A stretch of 64,000 nt of DNA, from contig NZ_FNKB01000001.1 of NCBI RefSeq assembly GCF_900102345.1, positions 1,550,001 through 1,614,000 on the forward strand. Direction: 5' to 3'. The stretch is from Leucobacter chromiiresistens (GTDB lineage: Bacteria; Actinomycetota; Actinomycetes; Actinomycetales; Microbacteriaceae). Below are positions 42,882 through 51,150 of the stretch, in pieces. The position numbers and the translations under genes are program-made. The notes beneath the pieces were generated by a model, which saw only the letters and a program-made list of their open reading frames with translations, was not told the origin of the DNA and did no database searches. Each line of letters begins with the position of its first letter. The stretch's first letter is position 1.

Positions 42882-42945
42882 CGCCGCACCGCGATCCCGA
42901 ACCGCAATCCGAACCACATCCCGCACCGACCCTGGAGGCCCTCGC

Positions 42946-43743
42946 ATGAGCCACACGCCGATCGACTACTCGCAGCTCTTCCGCCTCGACGGGCGCACCG
43001 TGGTCGTGATCGGCGCGGGCAGCGGCATCGGCCGCGAATCGGCGCAGGCGCTCGCCGCGCAGGGCGCGCACGTCGTGGTCGCCGACTACTCGCTCGAGGG
43101 GGCCGAAGCGACCGTCGCGCTCATCACCGAGCGCGGGGGAGTCGCCGAGGCGTTCCAGATCGACGTGCTCGACGACGCCGCCGTGGAGGCCGCCGCCGAG
43201 CGCTTCGGCACCGCCGCCGCGCTGGTGTTCACCGCCGCGACGAACGTGCGCAAGCGCATGGAGGATTACTCGCTCGACGAGTTCGACCGCGTCGTGAACC
43301 TCAACCTGCGCGCCTCGTTCCAGCTGATCCGGCACTTCGGCGCCCGGTTCGCCGCCAATGGGGGAGGATCGATCGTGGGCTTCGCGTCGATCCGCGCGCA
43401 GGTCGTCGAGCCCGGCCAGGGCGTCTACGCGGCGACGAAGGCGGGCCTCGTGCAGCTCGCGAAGACCGCCGCCGCCGAGTACGGCGCGCAGGGCGTGCGC
43501 GTCAACGTGGTGGCCCCCGGTGTCGTCGAGACCCCGCTCACCGCGCAGATCAAGGCGAACGACGAGTGGTACGGGGCGTACGCCCAGAAGGCCGCGCTCG
43601 GCCGCTGGGCGCGGCCCGACGAGCTCGCCGGCGCCGTCGTCTACCTCGCCTCGGACGCGTCTTCGTTCGTGACGGGGTCGACCCTCTTCGTCGACGGCGG
43701 CTGGACGGCCATCGACGGCCGCTTCACGCCGCCCGCCTCCTAG
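42946..43743 (+). CDS. SDR-family oxidoreductase
   Basis: A 265-residue classical short-chain dehydrogenase. It has the cofactor loop IGAGSGIGRES near residue 24, FTAATNVRK in place of N-N-A-G, catalytic Ser in GFASIRAQ, Tyr and Lys in YAATKAGLVQLA, and the C-terminal FVTGSTLFVDGGW. It is similar to 3-oxoacyl reductase or 2-deoxygluconate dehydrogenase-type catabolic SDRs. GGAGGCCCTCGC precedes the ATG. It is the second gene of the aldehyde dehydrogenase operon and ends before a strong palindrome. Confidence 0.87.
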   Translation: MSHTPIDYSQLFRLDGRTVVVIGAGSGIGRESAQALAAQGAHVVVADYSLEGAEATVALITERGGVAEAFQIDVLDDAAVEAAAERFGTAAALVFTAATNVRKRMEDYSLDEFDRVVNLNLRASFQLIRHFGARFAANGGGSIVGFASIRAQVVEPGQGVYAATKAGLVQLAKTAAAEYGAQGVRVNVVAPGVVETPLTAQIKANDEWYGAYAQKAALGRWARPDELAGAVVYLASDASSFVTGSTLFVDGGWTAIDGRFTPPAS

Positions 43744-43832
43744 GGCGCGGCGCGGGCGCCCCTTCCCGGCGCGGTGCGCCCCTTCCGGCGCGCCCCTTCC
43801 CGGCGCGCCCCGTTCCGCGCGCTCTGTTCCGC

Positions 43833-43915
43833 GCCGAGACCGAGGGTTTCGCCCCAGCGCGAGGGAATCTGCGCGAGGGAATCCCTCGCTCTCGGGCGAA
43901 ACCCTCGGTCTCGGC
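43833..43915. terminator. Nested long palindrome between convergent genes
   Basis: Perfect 22-bp arms (43833-43854 and 43894-43915; core CGAGACCGAGGGTTTCGCCC) enclose a second palindrome, CGAGGGA-A-TCCCTCG, and a duplicated GCGAGGGAATC word. It probably terminates the SDR and amidase transcripts. The length far exceeds a usual terminator. Confidence 0.6.
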
Positions 43916-43953
43916 GGGGGTGGGGCGGCGCGGAGGCGCCGGGCGCGCGGCGC

Positions 43954-45348
43954 TCAGGCCACCTGCGTCCAGTCGATCTCGGCGTCGCCGCCGCGCGCGC
44001 CCTCGAACCAGAGCGCGACCCGCATCAGCCGGTCGTCGCTGCCGATGCCGGAGGCGATCTGCAGGCCGACGGTGCGCCCGTCGCGCTGCACGCCCGCTCC
44101 GATCGAGACGGCGGGCTGCCCCGACATGTTGTAGGGCGCCGTGAAGGAGATGTGCCCCATCGTCTCGAGCGGGTCGAGAATGGGCATCGGGTCTTCGGCG
44201 GGGAATGCGGCCACCGGCGTGACGGGCGAGAGCACGAGGTCGAACGGCTGGGTCGCGGCGCGCGTGAGGCGCGCCATCTCCTCGATCATGCCGCGGTTGC
44301 GCACGGTCTGCGCGGCCGAGAACTCGGCGCCGGCGATGCACCACTCCGCGATGAAGGGGAGCACGACGGCGCGATCCTCCGCGCTGAGCGCCTCGTAGTC
44401 GGCGAAGGATCGGCTGCGCCAGAAGTTCACGAGCCCCTCGAGCACCGCGGCGGGCACGAACGGGTCGAGCGTCTCGACCGTCGCGCCGGCGTCTGCGAAC
44501 CGGGCGGCGGCGCTCTCGATGATCGCCCGCGTCTCGGGCTCGACCGGCAGGCCCGAGCCGGCGTCGAGCTGCAGCCCGACGCGCAGGCCGGCGGGGGAGA
44601 GCGGCTCGGGCGTCCAGTCCATCTCGGCGTAGGGGCGCGTGAGGTAGTCGCGGGGGTCGGGGCGCGCGACGATCGACATGAGCCGCATCGCGTCGGCGGC
44701 GGTGCGCGTCATCGGCCCGGCGACGCGGCCCACGTAGGGGGCGTCGAGCGGGATGAGCCCCTCGCTGGGCTTGAGCGCCGTGAGCCCCTGCCAGGATCCG
44801 GGGAGGCGGATCGACCCGCCGATGTCGGTGCCGATGTGGAACGGTCCGTACCCGGCCGCCGCGGCCGTGCCGGCGCCGGCGCTCGACCCGCCCGAGGTGT
44901 GCGCCGGGTTCAGCGCGCCGCGCGTGATGCCGTGGAGGCTCGAGACGCCCGAGGAGAGCATGCCCCAGTCGGGCATCGTCGTGGAGCCCACGATGATCGC
45001 CCCGGCCTCGAGCAGCCGGTCGGTGGCGGGGGCGTTCTGCGCAGCGATCGGCGGGTTCGGGATCGCGGTGCCCGCGGGCTTCGGCTGCCCGGCGCGGGCG
45101 ATGTTCTCCTTCACCGTCGCGGGCACGCCGTCGAACGGGCTCAGCGGCGCGCCGGTGCGCCAGCGCTCGGTCGAGGCGGCGGCGTCGGCCCGCACCTGCG
45201 CCGCGTCGAACAGGTAGAGCGCGTTGAGCTCGGGCTCGCGCGACTCGACGCGGGCGATGACGTCTTCGGCGACGGCGCTGGGGGTGAGGGTGCCGTCGGC
45301 GTAGTGCGCGCCGAGCGCGGCGGCGTCGAGGGAGGCGTGCGAGGTCAT
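43954..45348 (-). CDS. Amidase signature family enzyme
   Basis: A 464-residue amidase. The Ser-cisSer-Lys triad is visible: Lys in VPATVKENIA, the glycine/serine motif HTSGGSSAGAGTAAAAG, and the nucleophile Ser in GTDIGGSIRLPG. It hydrolyses a C-N amide bond. It is not the GatA subunit, since gatB and gatC are absent and it follows an oligopeptide-type ABC importer on the same strand. It probably cleaves the imported compound. AAGGCC-type spacing before ATG is weak. A family B palindrome separates it from the ATPase gene 143 bases upstream. Confidence 0.88.
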   Translation of the reverse strand: MTSHASLDAAALGAHYADGTLTPSAVAEDVIARVESREPELNALYLFDAAQVRADAAASTERWRTGAPLSPFDGVPATVKENIARAGQPKPAGTAIPNPPIAAQNAPATDRLLEAGAIIVGSTTMPDWGMLSSGVSSLHGITRGALNPAHTSGGSSAGAGTAAAAGYGPFHIGTDIGGSIRLPGSWQGLTALKPSEGLIPLDAPYVGRVAGPMTRTAADAMRLMSIVARPDPRDYLTRPYAEMDWTPEPLSPAGLRVGLQLDAGSGLPVEPETRAIIESAAARFADAGATVETLDPFVPAAVLEGLVNFWRSRSFADYEALSAEDRAVVLPFIAEWCIAGAEFSAAQTVRNRGMIEEMARLTRAATQPFDLVLSPVTPVAAFPAEDPMPILDPLETMGHISFTAPYNMSGQPAVSIGAGVQRDGRTVGLQIASGIGSDDRLMRVALWFEGARGGDAEIDWTQVA

Positions 45349-45397
45349 TCGGGGGCCTTTCGTCGAGGGTGCGGAATGCAGACGTCTGCGTCGGTGG

Positions 45398-45455
45398 GAG
45401 ATTCGGCTTCGGTGAGCACCGATGGGGAGCGAACGGCCTGCGGAAGGCGAATCTC
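45398..45455. repeat. Palindrome, family B copy 2
   Basis: GAGATTCGGCTTC (45398-45410) pairs with GAAGGCGAATCTC (45443-45455) with one mismatch. Both the outer core and the flanking TCGGTGAG and TCTCAC words match copy 1 at 767-824. It lies between the amidase start and the ABC ATPase stop. Confidence 0.65.
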
Positions 45456-45491
45456 TCACGGACGGCGCGGCGGGGGCGGACGTGGCGTCCG

Positions 45492-47363
45492 CTACGCGGT
45501 GTGGGCGAGCTCCTGGCGCAGCGTCAGCGAGGAGTCGATGAGCCGCCTCGTGTACGGGTGCTGCGGCGATCGGTACACCGTCTCGGTCTCGCCCGCCTCC
45601 ACGATCTCGCCCGACTGCATCACGATCACCGAGTCGCAGAGGTACCGCACGACGTTGAGGTCGTGCGACACGAAGACGAGCGTCAGCCCGTACTCGTCGA
45701 CGAGGTCGGCGAGCAGGTTGAGCACCTGGGCGCGCACGGAGACGTCGAGCGCGCTGACCGGTTCGTCGGCGACGACCACGCGGGGCCGGCAGATGAGCGC
45801 GCGGGCGATCGAGATGCGCTGCCGCTGGCCGCCCGAGAACTGGTGGGGGAAGCGTTCGGCGGATGACGCGGGCAGCCCCACGGCCTCCAGCATCTCCGCG
45901 ACCATGCGCTTGCGATCGGCTGCGGTCTCCCCGCGACCGGGAACGAGCAGCGGCTCTGAGATGATCTGCTCGACCGTCATGCGGGGGTCGAGCGAGCCCA
46001 TGGGATCCTGGAACACGATCTGGAGGTTCTGGCGCAGCGCGCGCAGCTGCGCCTCCTTGGCGCCCTTGACCTCGTTGCCCGCGACGACGGCGCTGCCCGA
46101 GGTGGGCTGGTCGAGGCCGGCGAGGATGCGCAGCAGGGTCGACTTGCCGGATCCCGACTCGCCGACGACCCCCAGCCGGCCGCCCTCGGGCACCTCGAAG
46201 GAGATGCCCTTGAGCGCGTGCACCTCGGGCGCCGGCTTCAAGAGGCTGGTGCGGCCGCGCGTGTAGGTGCGCACGAGGTCGGTGACGCGCATCACCGGCT
46301 CGGCGGTGGCACGCGGCGCCTCGGCGGTGGCACGCGGCGCCTCGGGGGCGGCTGCGCGCGGTGCGGCGGGTGCGGGGTCGGTGAATGCGGGGCCGGCGGC
46401 GTGCGCGCCCGCGGCCTCCGCGGCGTGAGCGCCCCCGGCCTCGGCGGCGTGAGCGCCTGGGGCCTCCGCCGCGGTCTCGGCGTCGAGGGTCGGCGGCACG
46501 TACTCCTGCGCCGTCGCCACGGTGAAGAGGCGCCCGTCGGCGTCGACCGCGTCGAGGTCCGATGCGGCGAGCAGCCCGCGCGTGTAGGGGTGGGTCGGGC
46601 GGGTGAACACGTCTTCCGTGGTGCCCTCCTCGACCACGACGCCGTTGTTCATGACGAGCACGCGCGTGCACATGTTCGCCACCACTGCGAGGTCGTGGGT
46701 GATGAACAGCAGGCCCGTGCCCCGCTCGCGCACGAGCTCGAGGATGAGATCGAGCACCTGGCGCTGCACGGTCACGTCGAGCGCGGTGGTCGGCTCGTCG
46801 CAGAGCAGCAGCGATGGATCGTTGGCGAGCGCCATGGCGAGCATGACGCGCTGCCGCTGCCCGCCCGAGAGCTGGTGCGGGTACGCGCGCGCGGCCTGCG
46901 CCGGGTCGGGCAGGTGCACTGCGTCGAGCATTTCGACGGCGCGGCGGTGCGCCTCCGACTTGTTGGGCGCGAGCTTGTGCTGCAGCATGATCTCGGCCAC
47001 CTGGTCACCGGCGCGCATCAGCGGGTTCAGTGCGGTGAGGGGCTCCTGGAACACCATCGCCATGTCGTTGCCGCGCAGCTTCATGAGGTCGGACTCGGGG
47101 GCTCGCAGCAGATTGCCGGCGTAGCCGTCGATCTCGACCGATCCGTCGGCGGTGACGCCGTTGGGGAGCAGGCCGAGCAGCGCCGTCGTGGTCATCGACT
47201 TGCCCGATCCGGATTCGCCGATGAGGCCGATCCGCTCGCCGTGCGCCATGTGGAGAGAGAAGTCGGAGACGAGGGTGCGGTACGGCGTGCGCACGTTCAG
47301 GTCGTCGACCCGCAGCAGCAGGTCGGTGCGCTCGGCGTGCGAGGCGGTGAGTTCGGTGTGCAT
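45492..47363 (-). CDS. Fused oligopeptide-type ABC transporter ATPase (DppD-DppF)
   Basis: A 623-residue protein with two complete ABC cassettes. Walker A motifs are GESGSGKSMTTTALLG (first) and GESGSGKSTLLRILAG (second). Signatures are LSGGQRQRV and FSGGQRQRIS, and Walker B segments LLCDEPTTALD and VVADEPVSALD. A linker of about 80 residues, rich in Ala and made of G-A-H-A-A-E-A and A-P-R-A-T-A-E repeats, joins them. It energises the two permeases encoded just upstream, whose last gene overlaps its ATG by one base. Fusion of the two ATPases is frequent in actinobacteria. Confidence 0.92.
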   Translation of the reverse strand: MHTELTASHAERTDLLLRVDDLNVRTPYRTLVSDFSLHMAHGERIGLIGESGSGKSMTTTALLGLLPNGVTADGSVEIDGYAGNLLRAPESDLMKLRGNDMAMVFQEPLTALNPLMRAGDQVAEIMLQHKLAPNKSEAHRRAVEMLDAVHLPDPAQAARAYPHQLSGGQRQRVMLAMALANDPSLLLCDEPTTALDVTVQRQVLDLILELVRERGTGLLFITHDLAVVANMCTRVLVMNNGVVVEEGTTEDVFTRPTHPYTRGLLAASDLDAVDADGRLFTVATAQEYVPPTLDAETAAEAPGAHAAEAGGAHAAEAAGAHAAGPAFTDPAPAAPRAAAPEAPRATAEAPRATAEPVMRVTDLVRTYTRGRTSLLKPAPEVHALKGISFEVPEGGRLGVVGESGSGKSTLLRILAGLDQPTSGSAVVAGNEVKGAKEAQLRALRQNLQIVFQDPMGSLDPRMTVEQIISEPLLVPGRGETAADRKRMVAEMLEAVGLPASSAERFPHQFSGGQRQRISIARALICRPRVVVADEPVSALDVSVRAQVLNLLADLVDEYGLTLVFVSHDLNVVRYLCDSVIVMQSGEIVEAGETETVYRSPQHPYTRRLIDSSLTLRQELAHTA

Positions 47364-48286
47364 CAGCCGCGGCTCCCGTTCAGTTTCGGATCGAAGCGGT
47401 CTCGCAGGCCGTCACCCAGCAGGTTGAAGCCCATGACCGCGATGGCGATGGCGATGCCCGGCCAGACGGCGAGCATCGGCTCGGTGCCGAGGAACTGCTG
47501 CGACTCCTGCAGCATGCGCCCCCACGACGGGGTGGGCGGCGGGGTGCCCAGACCGAGGAAGCTCAGGCCGGCCTCCGCGAGCACGGCGAGCGCGAACGAG
47601 ACGGAGGACTGCACGACGACCATGCCGATGATGTTGGGGAGCACGTGGCGCAGGGCGATCCGGAATCGCGACTGGCTCGCCGCACGGGCCGCGAGCACGT
47701 ACTCGGTCGTCATGACCTGGAGCGTGCCCGAGCGGGCGACGCGGGCGAAGCCGGGGATCGTCGCGATGCCGATGGCGACCATCGCCGTCAGCGTCGAGGC
47801 GCCGAAGACGGCGCTGAACATGATGGCGAGCAGCAGCGCGGGGAACGCGAGGGCGATGTCGGAGGCGCGCATGATGACCTCTTCGATCCAGCCGCCGCGG
47901 ATGCCGGCGAGGATGCCGAGCGGCGTGCCGATCACGATGGCGATGCCGACCGAGATGACCCCCACGAAGAGGGTGATGCGCGCGCCGTAGAGCATGGCGG
48001 AGAACACGTCGCGGCCGTACTTGTCGGTGCCCATGAGGTGGGCGAGGCTCGATCCCTGCAGGCGATCCGCGGGCATCGCCTGCGTCGGATCGTAGGGAGT
48101 CCAGAAGAACGACACGATGGCGGCGAGGGCGACGAGGCCGATGAGGATCAGCCCGATGAGCAGCGTGGCCGACAGCCGGCGCCTGCCCGGCTTCGACACG
48201 ACGCTCGTGGAGGCGTTGCCCGGAGCGCTGATCGCGCTGGTGCGCGGGGCCTGCGCGGGTGGGGTGGGAACCTGTTGCGTGCTCAT
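47363..48286 (-). CDS. Oligopeptide-type ABC transporter permease (DppC-like)
   Basis: A 307-residue permease with a polar N-terminal tail and six membrane helices. GTDKYGRDVFSAMLYGARI opens the conserved part, the EAA loop reads EYVLAARAASQSRFRIALRH (in part), and LSFLGLGTPPPTPSWGRML is typical of DppC/OppC. It pairs with the DppB-like permease two bases upstream and the fused ATPase downstream (TGATG overlap). Confidence 0.92.
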   Translation of the reverse strand: MSTQQVPTPPAQAPRTSAISAPGNASTSVVSKPGRRRLSATLLIGLILIGLVALAAIVSFFWTPYDPTQAMPADRLQGSSLAHLMGTDKYGRDVFSAMLYGARITLFVGVISVGIAIVIGTPLGILAGIRGGWIEEVIMRASDIALAFPALLLAIMFSAVFGASTLTAMVAIGIATIPGFARVARSGTLQVMTTEYVLAARAASQSRFRIALRHVLPNIIGMVVVQSSVSFALAVLAEAGLSFLGLGTPPPTPSWGRMLQESQQFLGTEPMLAVWPGIAIAIAVMGFNLLGDGLRDRFDPKLNGSRG

Positions 48287-48288
48287 GG

Positions 48289-49236
48289 CTAGGCGCTCCT
48301 TCGCAGACGCGGATCGATGAGCGTGTAGAGCACATCGACGACGAGGTTGAGGATCAGGGTGATGGCGACGAGCACCATCACGACGGACTGCACGGTCAGC
48401 ATGTCGCGATTGCCGACGGCGTCGAGCAGCATCGAGCCGAGCCCCGGGATCACGAACACGCGCTCGATGACCACGGCGCCGATGATGAGCGCGGCGATCT
48501 GCACGCCCGTCACCGTGATGACCGGGATGGCGGCGTTGCGCAGGCCGTGCTTGAGGAGCGCGCCGTTCTTGCTGAGGCCCTTGGCGCGGGCGGTGCGGAG
48601 GTAGTCCTCGCTCATCACCTCGAGCACGGCGGAGCGCACGTAGCGGGTGAGGATCGCGCCCTGCACGGAGGCGAGCGCGACGACGGGCAGGATCAGGCGG
48701 CGTATGAAGTCGCCGAAGTCGACCGCCGGGGCCGTCCACCCGTTCGCGGGGAGCCAGCCGAGGCCGACGGCGAAGACGATGACGAGCAGGATGCCCGCGA
48801 GGAAGCCGGGTACGGCGACGCCGATCTGCGAGCCGAGGCCGATGGCGACGCCCGAGAAGTTGCGGTGCTTGACGGCCGCCCAGGTGCCGAGCGGGATCGC
48901 GACGAGCAGGGCGACGACCATCGCGGTGAGCACCAGGATGAGGCTGACCTGCACGCGGTCGAGCACCATGGGGCTGATGTCGGTGCGCGTCACGTACGAG
49001 GTGCCGAAGTCGCCGGTGAGGAGCCCGCCGAACCATTCGAAGTACTGCACGATCAGGGGGCGGTCGGTGCCGAACTCGGCCCGGGTCTGCTCGAGCAGTT
49101 CGGGGGTGGCGTTGACGCCGAGCGCGATCTGGGCGGGGTCGCCCGGGATCAGGCGCATGAAGAGGAACACGACGACCGTGGCGACGACGTAGGTCACCGC
49201 GAATCTCGCGAGGTTGATCAGGATCCGTATGGCCAT
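48289..49236 (-). CDS. Oligopeptide-type ABC transporter permease (DppB-like)
   Basis: A 315-residue permease with six membrane helices. It has the N-terminal FLFMRLIPGDPAQIALG and the coupling EAA loop EDYLRTARAKGLSKNGALLK (in part), followed by the ITVTGVQIAALIIGAVVIE segment, all standard for DppB/OppB. It forms the membrane channel with DppC. A 16-bp palindrome lies between it and the binding-protein gene, which often sets a higher level for the binding protein. Confidence 0.92.
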   Translation of the reverse strand: MAIRILINLARFAVTYVVATVVVFLFMRLIPGDPAQIALGVNATPELLEQTRAEFGTDRPLIVQYFEWFGGLLTGDFGTSYVTRTDISPMVLDRVQVSLILVLTAMVVALLVAIPLGTWAAVKHRNFSGVAIGLGSQIGVAVPGFLAGILLVIVFAVGLGWLPANGWTAPAVDFGDFIRRLILPVVALASVQGAILTRYVRSAVLEVMSEDYLRTARAKGLSKNGALLKHGLRNAAIPVITVTGVQIAALIIGAVVIERVFVIPGLGSMLLDAVGNRDMLTVQSVVMVLVAITLILNLVVDVLYTLIDPRLRRSA

Positions 49237-49278
49237 GCGGGGTTCCTCGGGTTCGGTGGCGGGTGGGGGTGCGGCGCC

Positions 49279-49339
49279 CGCGAGAGCGCAGTCGTGGTCT
49301 TCGGCGTTCGCCTCGGGTGACCCCGACTGCGCTCTCGCG
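49279..49339. repeat. Sixteen-bp-arm palindrome between binding-protein and permease genes
   Basis: Perfect arms CGCGAGAGCGCAGTCG (49279-49294) and CGACTGCGCTCTCGCG (49324-49339) around 29 bases. Its position after the binding-protein stop fits partial termination or 3' end protection. Confidence 0.6.
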
Positions 49340-49381
49340 CACTGGAGGGGAGGGGTCAGCGGTGCAGCACCGCCGATCCGC

Positions 49382-50902
49382 TCAGTTCCAGCTGAGGTTG
49401 GTGAGGTCGAGCGCCTCGATGATGGCGTTCTCGGGCATGCCCTGGAGATCCGCCTTCGCGACCGTGATGTTCGGGAAGAGGAAGAGCACGCCCGATGCGG
49501 CGTCGTCGACGATCTGCTCGGCGACCTGCTTCATGCCCGCGACGTAGCCCTCCTCATCGGCGGCGTCCGCCTCCTCGGCGATCGGAGCGATCTTCGAGTT
49601 GTCGTAGCCGATGTAGTAGTTCGGGTCGTTGAAGACCGTGAGGATGTCGCGGGCCTCCACGGCGAGCACGGTGGTCATCTGGTAGTCGTGCTTCGTGAAG
49701 ACCTCGTCGAGCCACACCGCCGGGAACTCGGAGGACTCGATGGTGGCGTTGATGCCCACGTCCTTGAGCTGCGAGACCACGATCTCGGAGACGGCCTGCG
49801 CGTAGGGGCGGGTCGGCACGGTGAAGGTGATGTCGAGGTTCTCCTGGCCGGCCTCCTGCAGCAGCTCCTTCGCCTTCTCGGGGTCGTAGGGGTAGGCGTC
49901 GTTGAGATCCTCGTAGTACGGGTCGGTGGGCGCGGCGTAGGTCGCGACGAGCGAGCCGTAGCCGTTCCACGCGGTGTCGAGGATCGCCTGCTTGTCGAGG
50001 GCGTACAGCACCGCCTGGCGCACGCGCACGTCGTCGAAGGGCGCCGCCTTGTTGTTCAGCGAGAGCGACACCTCGCCGCTCGACGTGCCCGTCGTCACGA
50101 CGAACTTGTCGTCGGATTCGAAGCTCGAGAGCAGCTCGGGGGCCTGCAGGTTCGCGATCGCGTCGACGTCGCCGGTCTGCAGGGCGTTGGTGGTGGCGGT
50201 CGCGTCGGCGAAGTAGCGCAGGGTGACCTGCTCGACGCCGGGCGCCTCGCCCCAGTAGTCGTCGCGCGTGTCGAAGACGAGGCTCTCGTTCGGCGTCCAC
50301 GATTCGACGGCGTAGGGCCCGGTGCCGACCGGCGTGTTCGCGAGGTCGTCGACCCCGTCCTCGGAGAAGATCGCGCCGACGGGCGTGGCGAGGCTGAAGA
50401 GCCAGGCGTTGGAGGGCTTGGTCAGGGTGACGGCGACCTCGGTCGGCGAGACGACCTCGACGCTGTCGACGACGTCCATCTTCGCCTTGAGGCTCGACAC
50501 CCAGTCGGTCTTCACGCGGTCGAAGCTGAACTTCACGTCGTCGGCGGTGAACTCGTCGCCGTTCGAGAACGTGACGCCCTCCTGCAGGGTGAAGGTGTAG
50601 GTCTTGCGGTCGTCGCTGACGGTCCATTCGCTTGCGAGCAGCGGCTGGATCTCGCCCGACTGGTCGAGCTCGACGAGGCCCTCGTACACGTTCGACATGA
50701 GTGCCTGCGGGATCGCGGATCCCGCCGTCGTCGTGAAGTCGAGGTTGGTGGGCGTGCCGGTGAGGGCGATGGTCGCCGTGGTGGGGGTCTCTCCGCCGTC
50801 GGACGAGCTGTTGCCGGCGCCCGCGGAGCAGCCTGCGAGGCCGAGGGTGGCCGCGGTCGCGAGTGCGGCCGTGGTGAGAATCGCATTCTTACGTCGCATC
50901 AT
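49382..50902 (-). CDS. ABC transporter substrate-binding lipoprotein (SBP family 5)
   Basis: A 506-residue lipoprotein. The signal peptide ends LGLAGCSAG with the lipid-modified Cys25. The mature part is a family 5 extracellular solute-binding protein (DppA/OppA/NikA type): YEGLVELDQSGEIQPLLASE, YTFTLQEGVTFSNGDEFTAD and VRQAVLYALDKQAI are signature segments. It captures a peptide, peptide-like or other solute for the permeases coded downstream. AGGAAAGCA precedes a double ATG (50902/50899); the first was taken. It is divergent from the GntR regulator. Confidence 0.9.
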   Translation of the reverse strand: MMRRKNAILTTAALATAATLGLAGCSAGAGNSSSDGGETPTTATIALTGTPTNLDFTTTAGSAIPQALMSNVYEGLVELDQSGEIQPLLASEWTVSDDRKTYTFTLQEGVTFSNGDEFTADDVKFSFDRVKTDWVSSLKAKMDVVDSVEVVSPTEVAVTLTKPSNAWLFSLATPVGAIFSEDGVDDLANTPVGTGPYAVESWTPNESLVFDTRDDYWGEAPGVEQVTLRYFADATATTNALQTGDVDAIANLQAPELLSSFESDDKFVVTTGTSSGEVSLSLNNKAAPFDDVRVRQAVLYALDKQAILDTAWNGYGSLVATYAAPTDPYYEDLNDAYPYDPEKAKELLQEAGQENLDITFTVPTRPYAQAVSEIVVSQLKDVGINATIESSEFPAVWLDEVFTKHDYQMTTVLAVEARDILTVFNDPNYYIGYDNSKIAPIAEEADAADEEGYVAGMKQVAEQIVDDAASGVLFLFPNITVAKADLQGMPENAIIEALDLTNLSWN

Positions 50903-50996
50903 TGCTTTCCTGTGACTGTGGCTTCGCGGGGCGAAGCCGGGATGGAGGGTGGGGTCGGGCGACGGTGCCCGGTCGCCGATCCGCATTGCACAGCGT

Positions 50997-51075
50997 ATTC
51001 GCGAATCGGCGTGGGTGTTGAAGCAGTGTGGTGCAAATCCCGGAAGATTTCGAACCAGGATACATGGTAAGGCCA
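50997..51075. promoter_or_regulatory. Control region between binding-protein and gntR genes
   Basis: ATGGTAAGGCCACT around 51064-51077 repeats, with one change, the site at the aldehyde dehydrogenase promoter. A perfect palindrome ATTCGCGAAT lies at 50997-51006, next to a minus-strand TACGCT box that could be the -10 of the binding-protein gene. Both are operator candidates for the GntR regulator. Confidence 0.55.
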
Positions 51076-51150
51076 CTGAGGTGGGCGCTATCATCGGAGC
51101 ACGCGGCCGACGCGACTCGGATCCGCCCCGCCGATCAGGAAGAGACCCAG

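Noticed and set aside
43954..45348. GatA subunit of the amidotransferase
   Set aside because: gatB and gatC are not adjacent, and the gene belongs to an ABC importer group on the same strand.
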